From Micractinium sp. NFX-FRZ (Eukaryota > Chlorophyta > Trebouxiophyceae > Chlorellales > Chlorellaceae), in NCBI GenBank assembly GCA_029339195.1, contig JAPTJF010000730.1, positions 1-17,554 on the forward strand: DNA of 17,554 nucleotides, given 5' to 3'. Both the position numbers and the translations under genes were made by a program. Positions 9,501 through 17,554 of this stretch are shown here, piece by piece. Numbering within the stretch: the first letter of the stretch is position 1; each line of letters opens with the position of its first letter. The notes under the pieces were generated by a model. That model searched no databases, was not told where the DNA came from, and saw nothing but the letters and a program-made list of their open reading frames with translations.

Positions 9501-12164
9501 CTACAGCAGGCGGCAGCTGCGGCACTGCAGGGTGGTGGGGACGCCTCTGCGGCCCCTCCATCTCCCCTGACCGCCCCCGCCGCCGCCCCCTCTGCCGCCC
9601 CCTCTGCCGCCCCCTCTGCCGCCCCAAACCCCTACGACGACGATGACGTGTATGAGGCTGAGCGGATCATGGCCACCCGCTACAACGAGGAGCTGCAGGT
9701 GTGCGCATGAGTGGGGTCGGGGCGGATGCGGTGGCAGTGCACCGAGCAAAAGGGGAAGCTGCATGTGTGCAGTGCCTTGTTGGCGTGCGTCATGAGTGCA
9801 GCATGGGCCAGGGGTGGCGTGCCGTGCTGCTTGCGGATGCTGCATGTTACCTGCACACACAGCTTCGGTGTGAAGGTGGAGAGGATGCAGGGCAGGACGG
9901 GCGTTGCATGAAGACCGGCTGTGCGGGCATCATTCACGCAGACAGGCGCCCAGCTAGAGGGATCACACATATTGTTGGCGTGCTTACCGCCCACCCCGCC
10001 ACCCCCCGCCCTGTGTCGCCATGCGCCCCCCTGCAGCGCCACGAGTACTTCATCAAGTGGCAGGGCTATGGCATGGCTGCCTCCACTTGGGAGCCCCAAG
10101 AGAACGTGCTGGGTGCAGACATGTGGGCTGAGTGGCGTGCACGTGAGGTGCCCACCAACGTGTTTGAGGCAAGCACATTGCGAGCGGGTGGGGGGACGGG
10201 TAGCTTGGCTCTCGGCAGAGCAGTGGCAGGGGCTTGTTCATTGCTGCCCAACGCCGCTTTGCTGTGCACCCCGGCACGTATATGTCGCCACGTTGCTGCT
10301 GCTGGCCAGTCCCCCGCACACGATTGCAACCCACGAGCCTCCCCTCTGTGTTGATTGCAGGGCGATGATCACCTCGGGCCCGAGCCAGACACAGATGACG
10401 ATGAGGAGTCACCTCAAGAGCTAGGTGAGGCAACTCTTTTATGCATAACGCCTGAGGAGAGGGGTCTTTCATCTCCCATCCCTTTCCCCCCTGCCTTGCT
10501 CCCCTCACTCTTGCTTCATTCCATCCTTGCTCCCCCTCTTCACTCTTGCTTCAGTCCTTTGCTTGTTCCTCGCTCCGTCTCCCCCCACTCCTGTCTCCTC
10601 CCCTTCTCCCGTCTTCTCTCACTCTTCCTCTTTCCACCCTCCCCTCCTCCTCCCTGTCTTTCTCCCCTTACTCCGGCTCCCCCCACCCCCGTCTCCTCCC
10701 GTCTTCTCTCACTCTCGCGTCCTTCCTCCGTCCCTTCCTCCCTGCCCGCGCTGCAGGTGGAGGCCAGGCGCCCCCTTCCTTCCTCCCCCCACTCTTGCTC
10801 CCCCCCCACTCCCGTCTCCTACCTCCGCCCCTTGCAGACCCCATGGATACCAACTCCCCTCCCGGCAGCGACAGCGAGGCAGAATCTGATGAAGAGGCGC
10901 AGGAGCAGCAGAGCGGCGAGGGCGACGGCAGCGGCGCAGCGCAGCGGCGCTACAAAACCTGCACACCGCGCAAGCCCAACAAGAAGAACCCCCACACGAG
11001 CGGCGCCATCTTTGCTTTCACCGCCTGCGGCGTCATGTTCCCAGCCATCGAAGCGGTGGGGTACGAGACCACGGCACTGGTGCGCAGGGCCACGTGGGTA
11101 GGGTATTGGCCTTGGTATGCGCTCCTGTTGCGTGCTCCCACCCCCGCTGTACCGTGTCCAATCCTCGTTCTTTCCCCTCCTGTGCCTCGTTCCCTGCTTG
11201 GCAGGTGCTCTTTTACCTGCTGCTCCTCTTCTCCACTCACCCCTTCCCCACCATCGTGGCGTTCGACGACATGTGCCACCTGGCACGCTACGCGCGCAAC
11301 CCTGCCCGCATGGCGGCGAGCCCCAAGGTGGCCGAGTTTGAGAACCTCGTCATCAAAGTCGGTGCGTCATTGTTTTAGAGGAGTGCTATGGGGGCAGGTA
11401 GGGCAGAGGGATGATAGCAGCCCTTCGGAACGCACCCTGCAGGCGCGCAGCAGCGGCTCAAGCTTTGCCCCCAACCCCGCCTCTGGCGCCAGCACCATGC
11501 GCCATTCATCATCCTGCGCATCCTGCCTTGCTGCAGTGGACTTCTTCCACTTCAACAAGAACCATACGGTGGGTACAACACCTTGGCGTTGGGGATGCCG
11601 GTTGCTGTGCACATGCAGCTCCCCTGCTCCCTGCCGTGCGCATCATTCACCACACGTTCGCCTATCAATAGATTGTTGATTCGCAGTTGCCAGACCACTC
11701 TGTGACAGCTCGCCTTGCCCAATTGTGCAGGGCAAGTGGTGCCGCAAGCATGTGAACCCCCACAAGGTGGCACTGCTCAAGGAGAACAAGCGCAACATGT
11801 CGGTGTGCGAGCAGCGCTTCAAGTGGGTGGCCAAGTTCAAGGCCTCGTACAGGTGGGCTGGGAGGCTGTGCAGCGACTGCATGTGGGGGCCGTGTGTGCG
11901 CCACGCCGCGGGCAGAAGTGGGTGCTGTGTAGTTTGCCAGCAGGACGGCAGTTCGTGGGCGCTGTGCATGGGGCAGCGGCAGCAGGCACTTGCACACGCA
12001 AGTGCCTCACTGAGCGGGTGCAACGCAATGCCTGAGCCAGCTTGTTTGACTGCATGCCTAAACATCGTCTATGCAGGTACATGAACGGCCCCCGCTTCAA
12101 CCTCATGCTGCTCAACCTGTGCCGCCTGGACCACATGTTCCGCCGCCAGAAGGGCACATTCTGA
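6539..12164 (+). CDS. KDZ-transposase-like protein with CxC5/CxC6 cysteine clusters and chromodomain (15 exons)
   Basis: Exons: 6539-6608, 6705-6997, 7202-7436, 7597-7779, 8124-8181, 8360-8498, 8847-9092, 9315-9698, 10037-10168, 10361-10424, 10838-11097, 11205-11361, 11537-11568, 11731-11852, 12077-12164; phases agree, about 820 aa. CxC5-like cluster: C144-x2-C147 and C179-x2-C182. CxC6-like cluster: C347/C348/C353, LDGHAKVRRSRC near 359-370, C395, C407, C410. A Pro/Ala repeat linker follows. Chromodomain: residues 518-580 (VYEAERI, EYFIKWQGY, STWEPQENV), cage Y521/W544/Y547 present. An acidic stretch precedes the KDZ-like core, which has CGVMFPAIE, FDDMCHL (D709/D710), FFHFNKNHTGKWC and VCEQRF (E778). 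KDZ proteins act as DNA transposases; a chromodomain would bind methylated histone tails and could steer insertion. The key residues are intact, so it may be active or domesticated. Least certain are exon 1 (hydrophobic N-terminus, GC donor) and the exon 3 end (7436 or 7457, both in phase). Confidence 0.78.
8582..8610 (+). repeat. TGTGC/GTGCT pentanucleotide microsatellite in intron
   Basis: About four to five tandem TGTGC units lie inside the 348-nt intron 8499-8846 of the KDZ-like gene. Confidence 0.85.
9582..9625 (+). repeat. 12-nt coding tandem repeat (Ala-Pro-Ser-Ala)
   Basis: Three to four copies of a GCCCCCTCTGCC-type 12-mer encode PSAA repeats in the linker just before the chromodomain. 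The unit keeps the reading frame, so copy number can vary without frameshift. Confidence 0.85.
10425..10837 (+). repeat. Long polypyrimidine intron with degenerate CTCCC/TCTTCTCTCACTC repeats
   Basis: This 413-nt intron of the KDZ-like gene (donor GTGAGG, acceptor CTTGCAG) is almost entirely C/T on the + strand. It contains recurring GTCTCCTCCC and GTCTTCTCTCACTC blocks, for example around 10608 and 10702. The Pro/Ser-rich open frames through it are low-complexity artefacts. Confidence 0.8.
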
Positions 12165-12592
12165 GCTTGCGAGCGCGGCAGCCCCCGTACCTGGGCGCCG
12201 GCGCAGTGGCCACACACCCCTGCCTATGTTTCCAAGACCTTTGCTAGCTCGCTTACGATCCCACACATTGTCGAATGTAACGTAATAACTCTGCAGTCAA
12301 TGGCCTACTGGGAAACCAACCCCCCACCCCGCTCTGCGCACCCCTGCAAGTAGCGCTGCACCCCTGTTTGTAGCGGCACGGCACAGCACAGCACGCCCGC
12401 AGGAGACTACATTACTGGCTCTTCGTCCGCTCTTCCAGCTCTTTGCGTGCCTACAGCGGCCACAGCGCACCCGCCCTCGCATAGCGTCCTACTTTCTGCC
12501 CGTGCCTCTCCAGGCGCCTCCGCAGCAAAAACGTCGTTGCCTGTCTCCTTTCTGCGTGTGCTGCTGGGGGGCCCTGCCGGTCTGCCTTTGAT
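12165..12592 (+). other. Intergenic region between KDZ-like and ATPase genes
   Basis: The 428-nt gap holds the 3' untranslated region of the KDZ-like gene with its TGTAA signal. It also has a short CGGCACGGCACAGCACAGCA-type repeat near 12375 and the presumed promoter/5' leader of the ATPase gene. No TATA box or other element was recognised. Confidence 0.6.
12276..12280 (+). terminator. TGTAA polyadenylation signal of the KDZ-like gene
   Basis: TGTAA, the usual green-algal poly(A) motif, lies 112 bases after the TGA stop. Cleavage would be expected about 10-20 bases downstream. Confidence 0.6.
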
Positions 12593-15500
12593 ATGGCTCG
12601 GCCTATGCATATGGCAATGAGCCGCCCAGGCCCGCAACCTTTTGCCGCTGTGCGCCGCCCGCGGTTCTCGCAAGACGACCTAGCTGGCGCGGGCTCCAAG
12701 AAGTCCGACTTCAGCCTCAAGCTGGCCAAGCTGAGCAGCGGCCTGGCGGTGCTCGGCGGCAGCGGCAGCGACGGCGCAGTGGCCGCCGTTGCTGAGACCA
12801 TTCTCACCTTCATTGCCTCGCTGCTTGGCAGCGGCAGCTGCCTGCTGAGCGATGAGCTGAAGCACCGCATTCTGCCGCTGGCCAGCCGCTGGTTGTGCCT
12901 GGTGGGCGACTCGGGCAGCGGCAAGACTTCCGCGCTCAAGCTGGTCCACGAGGCGCTGAAGCTGGCGCTGCAAGCGTTCAATGAAGGCAAGTGGGTGCTC
13001 CTGCAGGGCCCCGGGAAGTGCTTGCGTTTTCTGGCCAGCTGAAGACAAGTGGCGGCTGGTCGATGGAAGTGCGGCGGCCAGCTTGGTGGCATCAACGCTG
13101 CCCCTTCTTTTGCAAGCCACTGAGTGAACCGATGCGTGCCTCCCCTTCACTTTGAAACACTGCAGAACTGGAGGCGCTGGGGCTGGGCCCGATTGAGATT
13201 GAGTCGGGGGCGGTAAGGGCGCACGCCTGCGCTTGCAGCATGCATCCGCCGCGCTTGCGGCACGCACCCGCCATGCGACTGCAACCGCTCGTGCCCCCGT
13301 GCATGCAGCACCCACCAGCGACCCGCAAGCGCATGTAGCTGCAGCATCCACTCACTGCTGCGCCTCCACCCCCACGTTTGCATTTCTCATGTTTCTGCAG
13401 AAGACAATGGAGCGCCTGATCAAGGAGATGGAGGGGCTGGAGCAGACGGGTCTCACGGCTGCAATCCTGGTGTTGGCGGATGAGCTGCTGACTGCACTGG
13501 CCACCCTCTTCGGAGCTAGCAAGGTGGGGGATGGGCAGCCGGAACAGTGGGAGTGGTATAGGGCAATGCTGGTGGGGCATGCTGCAAACTCAACTCACTC
13601 ATGGCCCACAGTGTGCGGCAGCGCTGCGCCAGCCAGCTCCTTTTACCACTCAAAACCCTGCGTCGTGCCCTCCTCCACCACCGCAGGACAACAGCCGCGT
13701 AGCGGGGCGCCCGACGGCCATCGCCACCTTTGACGGCGATACGATCAAGGCAGGCACCAAGACCGAGGGCGCCTCCAAGGTGGAGCACCCAGCCATCTCC
13801 ATCGTGGGCGGCATGCAGCCGGCACTCTTCTGGGCAGGTGCGAGCATTTGCAGGAGGCAGGCAAGGGTCCAAAATAGGAATGCTTGCAGCATGGGTGCAC
13901 GGGTGCGAGCGGCAGGCGTGCATGCAATTGAGCCCAGCCTTGCAGCCCCTTGCAGCCCCCTGCAGCCCATGCCCTGACACTCCGGCTCACCCTCTCGTTC
14001 GCGTTTTCCCCCCTCACCCACAGATTGGGCCAACAACAGGATTGATGGCATGGACCAGCGCTTCCACCACCACTTCCTGGGGTCCGCCTTCGAGCGCTAC
14101 GACGCCACGACGGCAGCGGCGCCGGCGGTGTGGGTAGACCACCCGACACAGGCCGCACGCGCTGCCTTTGAGGTCTTCCAGAAGGCCAGGTATGCTGTGA
14201 GGAAGCTTGGGACTGTAGTGGTGGCGGCGGTTTCTCCAGCTGTGCATTATCGCAGCGGGCAGCCATCCTGTACTCAGCACCGTGCGCCGCTTGCTATGTG
14301 TGCAGCAAGCACTCACACCCGCAATGTCCATGAGCCTCCCCACCAGCCCCTCACCTCCTGTCGCACGCAGGCAGGCCAAGCGCCAGCGCCTGCTCTCCCC
14401 CCCGCTGCGAGGCGCGCCGGCGCAGCCCGCTGCGGATGTGCCCGCCCACCTGCTGGCGCGCTTCTCCAAGGCATCTGCGTCTGCGGCGCCCCTGGCCTCT
14501 CTGCCCGCTGCTGCCGACAGCTCCCAAGATGATGCCTTCCGCGTCCCAACAGCTGTGGCGCGCCTTGCGCAGGCAAGCACACTGCTGGCAGTAGATGGGT
14601 GCTGTATGCAGGGCGTGCGTGCCAACGCAGAGCAAGGTCGCAGCGCCTGGTTGCAGAGAGGCTGCACAGGTGCTGGGTGCTGGGCCCGGGTGTGTGCGCC
14701 CAAGCGGAGCAGGGTGTGGTTGGGGGGCCGGTGGGGCACCCAACAGCGCGCCTTGCTGTGCACAGCAGCCGCACTCCTAACTTACTTGCTGTCTGACGTC
14801 CCGCCCCCCTGCCTCTTCACGTTATACAGCTCTTCCTCAACACGCTGCACCTCACTGTCAAGGTGGACGGCGGCAAGATCTCCCGCCACGACCTGGTGCG
14901 CTCGCCGTCAGCCGCTCTACGGCAGCCTTGTACTGCACACTCTATGGTCACGTGGCCGCAGTCAGCCCCTGTGACCGCCATACCGTGCCCTCCACGCTTT
15001 CGTATACCCAGCATGCATCCACCCACCTGCATCCCACTCTCCCACACGGGCCCCCTGGCAGCAGGTTTTCAAGTTCCCCTCCCGTGACGAGACGGCAGAG
15101 GTGCTGGAGACGCTCAACCCGTCCCCCGCCATCGAAGAGCGGGTTGGGTGGGAGCACGTGCTGCCGCTGCCCCCCGGCATCTCCCCGTTCCGCTGCTACA
15201 AGCGCCACCTGGACCTCTGTGCCTCCATGTGCGCCCGCCTGAAGGACGCCGACCGCCAGTGGGCCATCAGTGAGCACTCCCCTTGCTTTCTGACATTGTT
15301 TTGGTGCACAGGGGGTGACGTGCAAGAGGGGCACGGGGGCGGGCTGGCACTTTCTCCGGGCAGGTGGATGGGGAGCCCTGGCAGCCGGTGGTTGACGCCT
15401 CTGGCAAGCTTGGCCGGGCGTATACGGCCGACGAGTGTCCCCCCACAAGCAGGGTGGCAGCGCGACAGGCAGGCTCCGTCCCCTCGCCTGTGGCCCCTCT

Positions 15501-17483
15501 TCCACCCCTTCTACCCCGTTCAACTTGCACCCCCACCCCACATGTGCAGGCTACATCCTGCGGTTCCGCTCCATCGCCGCGCAAGATGCCACCCTGGAGT
15601 TCCTGACCTGCTCCCTGCTCAACGACGAGTACCCAGACGTCTTCGTTGAGGAGGCACCCGATGCTGACATCAGCCCCGAGGTGCGTGCGTGGGTGCGTTT
15701 GTTGTGTGGGGCGCGGTATGTGCAGGCGAATGCCCGGGAGATGAGGATGTTGAGGAATACAGCTGCTGCCGCTCAGCATTGGGGCGGCATGTGGACGTGT
15801 TGTGTGCTCACAACCCACCGCCCATGTGCGAGGGAGGGGAGAGGAGGGATGTGCTCGTGGGGGGGGCCTTGTATAACCACCCCCGGTCAGGGTGTGCAGC
15901 AGCAAGCACCCACCTGAACTCGTTCATTACACTTCGTCCCACCCGCCCCATCTGTGTATGCAGGTGCCCGCCGAGTACATCTCGCTGGCATTCCAGCGCC
16001 AGTTCAAGCAGCTGGGCCAGATGGCGATGGCGGCGGACGACCCCATCACTGCCCGGGTGTGATGGCAATGGTTGTTTGATTCGAAAGCCCCTTTATTGCA
16101 ACTGTCATCCCACATGCTGCTACAAAGCCACACACACACCGGCAGCAGGCGTGACCCTCTCAGCCAGACTATACTGTCCCCTTTCTGACGCAAGGCCCAC
16201 CCCCACCTTCCAGATCGTGATGCTGCCAGGGCAGTTCGAGCAGTACTTCGGCAGCGAGGGCGGCGCAGCTGGCGGGGCGGCTGGCGGCGCCACCCCGCTG
16301 GCGCCGCGCCCCTTCCTTGCACCCCTGGTGAGCCCCGCCATCGTGCTTGGGTGCCCCCTCAAGAGCAGTGCATCTGCGCCAGGCGCGGCCAGTATGCAAC
16401 ACCAGGCCTCAACCCAACTATGCCGTTCCGCCCCTCCTTGGCCGTGCTCCCTTCCTCAACCCACAGTCTCTGGAGGCGGAGCGCGCACGGCGCGTGCTCA
16501 TGTTCCAGGGCACACATGACAAGGTGCCATACAACCACGTCACCTCCAAGGCCATCCGCAAGTCGACTTGCACCGGCGCGCTCAAGAGTGAGTTTGCATA
16601 TGCATCACAAGGGGGGCAGGGGGCAGCAGGGGAGATGCATGGTCACTCTGCATGAACCTGAGACGCCCTTGCACCAAGAGAGAGATAGGTGCATGCGGCA
16701 CAACAGCCGGCAGTCTCGCCATGCGGGCTGGTACCAGACTACCCATAACAAGGTGCATGTGCAGGGGTGTTGCCCGCCTTCAGAACCCCTCAGAACCTTC
16801 ACCCTAGCTGCAACCCGTCTGCCCATTGTTGTCCGCAGAGCATGGCACTGCCGCTGACTTTGCCGCCACCTTTGAGGCGCTGAGCGGCACAAAGACAGGT
16901 GGGTGAGCTGGCGCCGTTCACGCTCCTGTGCTTCCTCTGCCAGGAGGGCCCTATTCTTTCACTGCGCACACAGCACACCGTGGGGCACGCAGCGCACAAG
17001 GGGCATCTTCCCATTCCCGGTTTGCTGCCACTGCAATGCTTCCTTGCCCATGCGTCACAGGCACAAAGCACGTCAAACCCCGTGCTTTGCACTGGCGCAT
17101 GCTGCCCGCTCGTGCGCTATCACCAACCACATCTGCTGGCCCCTCGACCTGCAGTGCCGGGCGTCCCAGTGGTGGGCACCCTGGTCAAGAGCGGGCGGGG
17201 CATTGTGGAGCTGAAGAAGAACGAGCCCGTCTCCAGCGCCGACCTCCTGCAGCTCACAGCCGACCTCAAGCTGCTCAACATGGGAGATAATTTCTCCAAC
17301 ACTGCATGTCTGCGGAGCCGCCGCTGCTGCCTGTGGGTCCAGCAGCCTCCTGCGGCTCAGCCATCGAGGCTGTGGGTGCAGCCAGAGAGGCGGCGGGCGC
17401 GGCCAAGGAGGCGGCAGCGGCAGCGCCTGCAGCGGCGGCGGCGTCGGGCAGGAAGTCGGACAGCGCCATGTTGGAGGAATTAG
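12593..17483 (+). CDS. P-loop ATPase resembling DUF3987 proteins (14 exons)
   Basis: Exons: 12593-12986, 13166-13212, 13401-13523, 13687-13837, 14024-14189, 14371-14572, 14830-14895, 15065-15269, 15550-15680, 15964-16056, 16214-16327, 16467-16587, 16839-16898, 17155-17483. All junctions keep phase; about 733 aa. Start is ATG 12593, with further Mets at codons 5, 7 and 9. Walker A is GDSGSGKT (residues 105-112) after a hydrophobic strand, RWLCLV. A Walker B-like ILVLADELL lies near 169-177 (D174/E175). EHPAISIVGGMQP (about 226-238) and MDQRFHHHFLG follow in the order I associate with DUF3987, a family of P-loop proteins of unknown function. The C-terminal half, including a Gly/Ala loop near 545, is unrecognised. 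ATP binding is well supported, function is not; a helicase or remodelling role for the neighbouring transposase is conjecture. The final exon after about 17290 reads as Arg-rich and may be the wrong frame. Confidence 0.65.
13937..13972 (+). repeat. Short TTGCAGCCCC tandem repeat in intron
   Basis: Three near-identical 10-11-nt units (TTGCAGCCCC, TTGCAGCCCC, CTGCAGCCC) lie within the intron 13838-14023. Each contains a CAG that could act as an alternative acceptor. Confidence 0.7.
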
Positions 17484-17506
17484 CAAGAGGGGGGCCTATA
17501 TCCAGG
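17478..17506 (+). repeat. Right copy of 29-nt imperfect direct repeat
   Basis: AATT, 16 bases beginning AGCAAG, then ATATCCAGG, matching the arrangement at 6132-6160. It overlaps the exon 14 stop codon of the ATPase gene. Confidence 0.45.
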
Positions 17507-17554
17507 CCTGGCAAGGCCTGGCCGGGGGGCGGGCCAGGCGGGGCCAAGGCGGGG
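17490..17554 (+). repeat. CCTGG/GGCC-rich tract at window end
   Basis: Dense CCAGG, CCTGG, GGCCAGG and GCAAGG units run to the last base. Composition resembles the tract at 6150-6420, and the reverse complement shares the CCAGGCC-TTGCC pattern seen near 6262-6280. It is probably the edge of a second repeat block. Confidence 0.5.

Larger units (their letters stand above)
6132..17506 (+). mobile_element. Hypothetical two-gene DNA transposon: KDZ-like protein plus P-loop ATPase
   Basis: The two genes lie in tandem, in the same orientation, 428 nt apart. They are bracketed by the imperfect direct repeat and by CCAG/CCTGG-rich tracts. The left bracket coincides with the point where the recombinase ORF of the DIRS element is cut. 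KDZ proteins are known transposases. No terminal inverted repeat or 8-bp target duplication could be shown, and the right end is too close to the window edge to judge. The alternative is two host genes next to a decayed retroelement. Confidence 0.35.
17291..17554 (+). other. Alternative open frame at the 3' end of the ATPase gene
   Basis: A frame different from that of exon 14 is open from after a stop at 17288-17290 to the window edge, with ATG at 17306. It begins MSAEPPLLPVG and continues with alternating Ala/Glu/Lys blocks and SDSAMLEELARGG. This looks more like protein than the Arg/Cys-rich tail of the exon 14 frame. A frameshift (real or assembly) or an unrecognised splice near 17288-17306 could link them. 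The reading after about 17490 enters CCTGG-rich repeat sequence. Confidence 0.4.

Noticed and set aside
10546..10840. Pro/Ser-rich open frame upstream of the exon starting at 10838
   Set aside because: It runs through a pyrimidine-repeat intron. The donor at 10425 and acceptor at 10837 match in phase and bypass it.
15364..15465. Possible extra exon of the ATPase gene (VDGEPWQPVVDASGK frame after a CAG)
   Set aside because: Its phase fits neither the preceding exon end (15269) nor the following exon start (15550), so including it breaks the frame.
12593..17483. Helitron or giant-virus helicase
   Set aside because: There is a Walker A motif but no recognisable superfamily 1 or 3 helicase motif series and no Rep/HUH motif.

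Overview
The window looks like nuclear DNA of a green alga (Chlorophyta, perhaps a Chlorella-type trebouxiophyte; this is inference). The GC content is high, every gene is split by many 100-400 nt introns with GTGAGT/GTGCGT-type donors and CTGCAG-type acceptors, some introns look like GC-AG, and one 3' end carries a TGTAA motif like the green-algal poly(A) signal. All genes read on the + strand. No tRNA, rRNA, CRISPR or bacterial-type signal was seen. Exon coordinates come from reading splice sites by eye and checking codon phase and family motifs; they are not confirmed by transcripts.

Region 1 (about 1-6133) is a DIRS-type (tyrosine-recombinase) retrotransposon. It has a Gag-like ORF with a CCHC zinc knuckle (78-629), a reverse transcriptase/RNase H ORF in seven exons (1124-4782), and an ORF joining a PHD finger to a tyrosine recombinase in two exons (about 4910-6133). 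The catalytic motifs of RT and RNase H are complete only after introns are removed; one intron splits the YIDD motif. The recombinase stops after its first Arg and Lys boxes, so this copy looks cut off at its 3' end.

Region 2 (6134-6538) has no gene. It is a CCAG/CCTGG-rich low-complexity tract that begins exactly where the recombinase is interrupted.

Region 3 (6539-12164) is a 15-exon gene for a protein of about 820 aa. It has two cysteine clusters resembling the CxC5 and CxC6 clusters of KDZ (Kyakuja-Dileera-Zisupton) transposases, a chromodomain with an intact aromatic cage, an acidic linker, and a C-terminal KDZ-like RNase H-fold segment (FDDMCHL, FHFNKNH, CEQ).

Region 4 (12593-17483, 3' end uncertain) is a 14-exon gene for a P-loop ATPase of about 730 aa resembling DUF3987 proteins (GDSGSGKT, LADELL). 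Its last exon seems to change reading frame, and a second CCTGG-rich tract starts at the window edge.

A 29-nt imperfect direct repeat lies at 6132-6160 and 17478-17506, just outside the KDZ-like and ATPase genes. My working hypothesis is that these two genes form one large two-gene DNA transposon that inserted into, and truncated, the DIRS element. The missing recombinase end would then lie to the right of this window.
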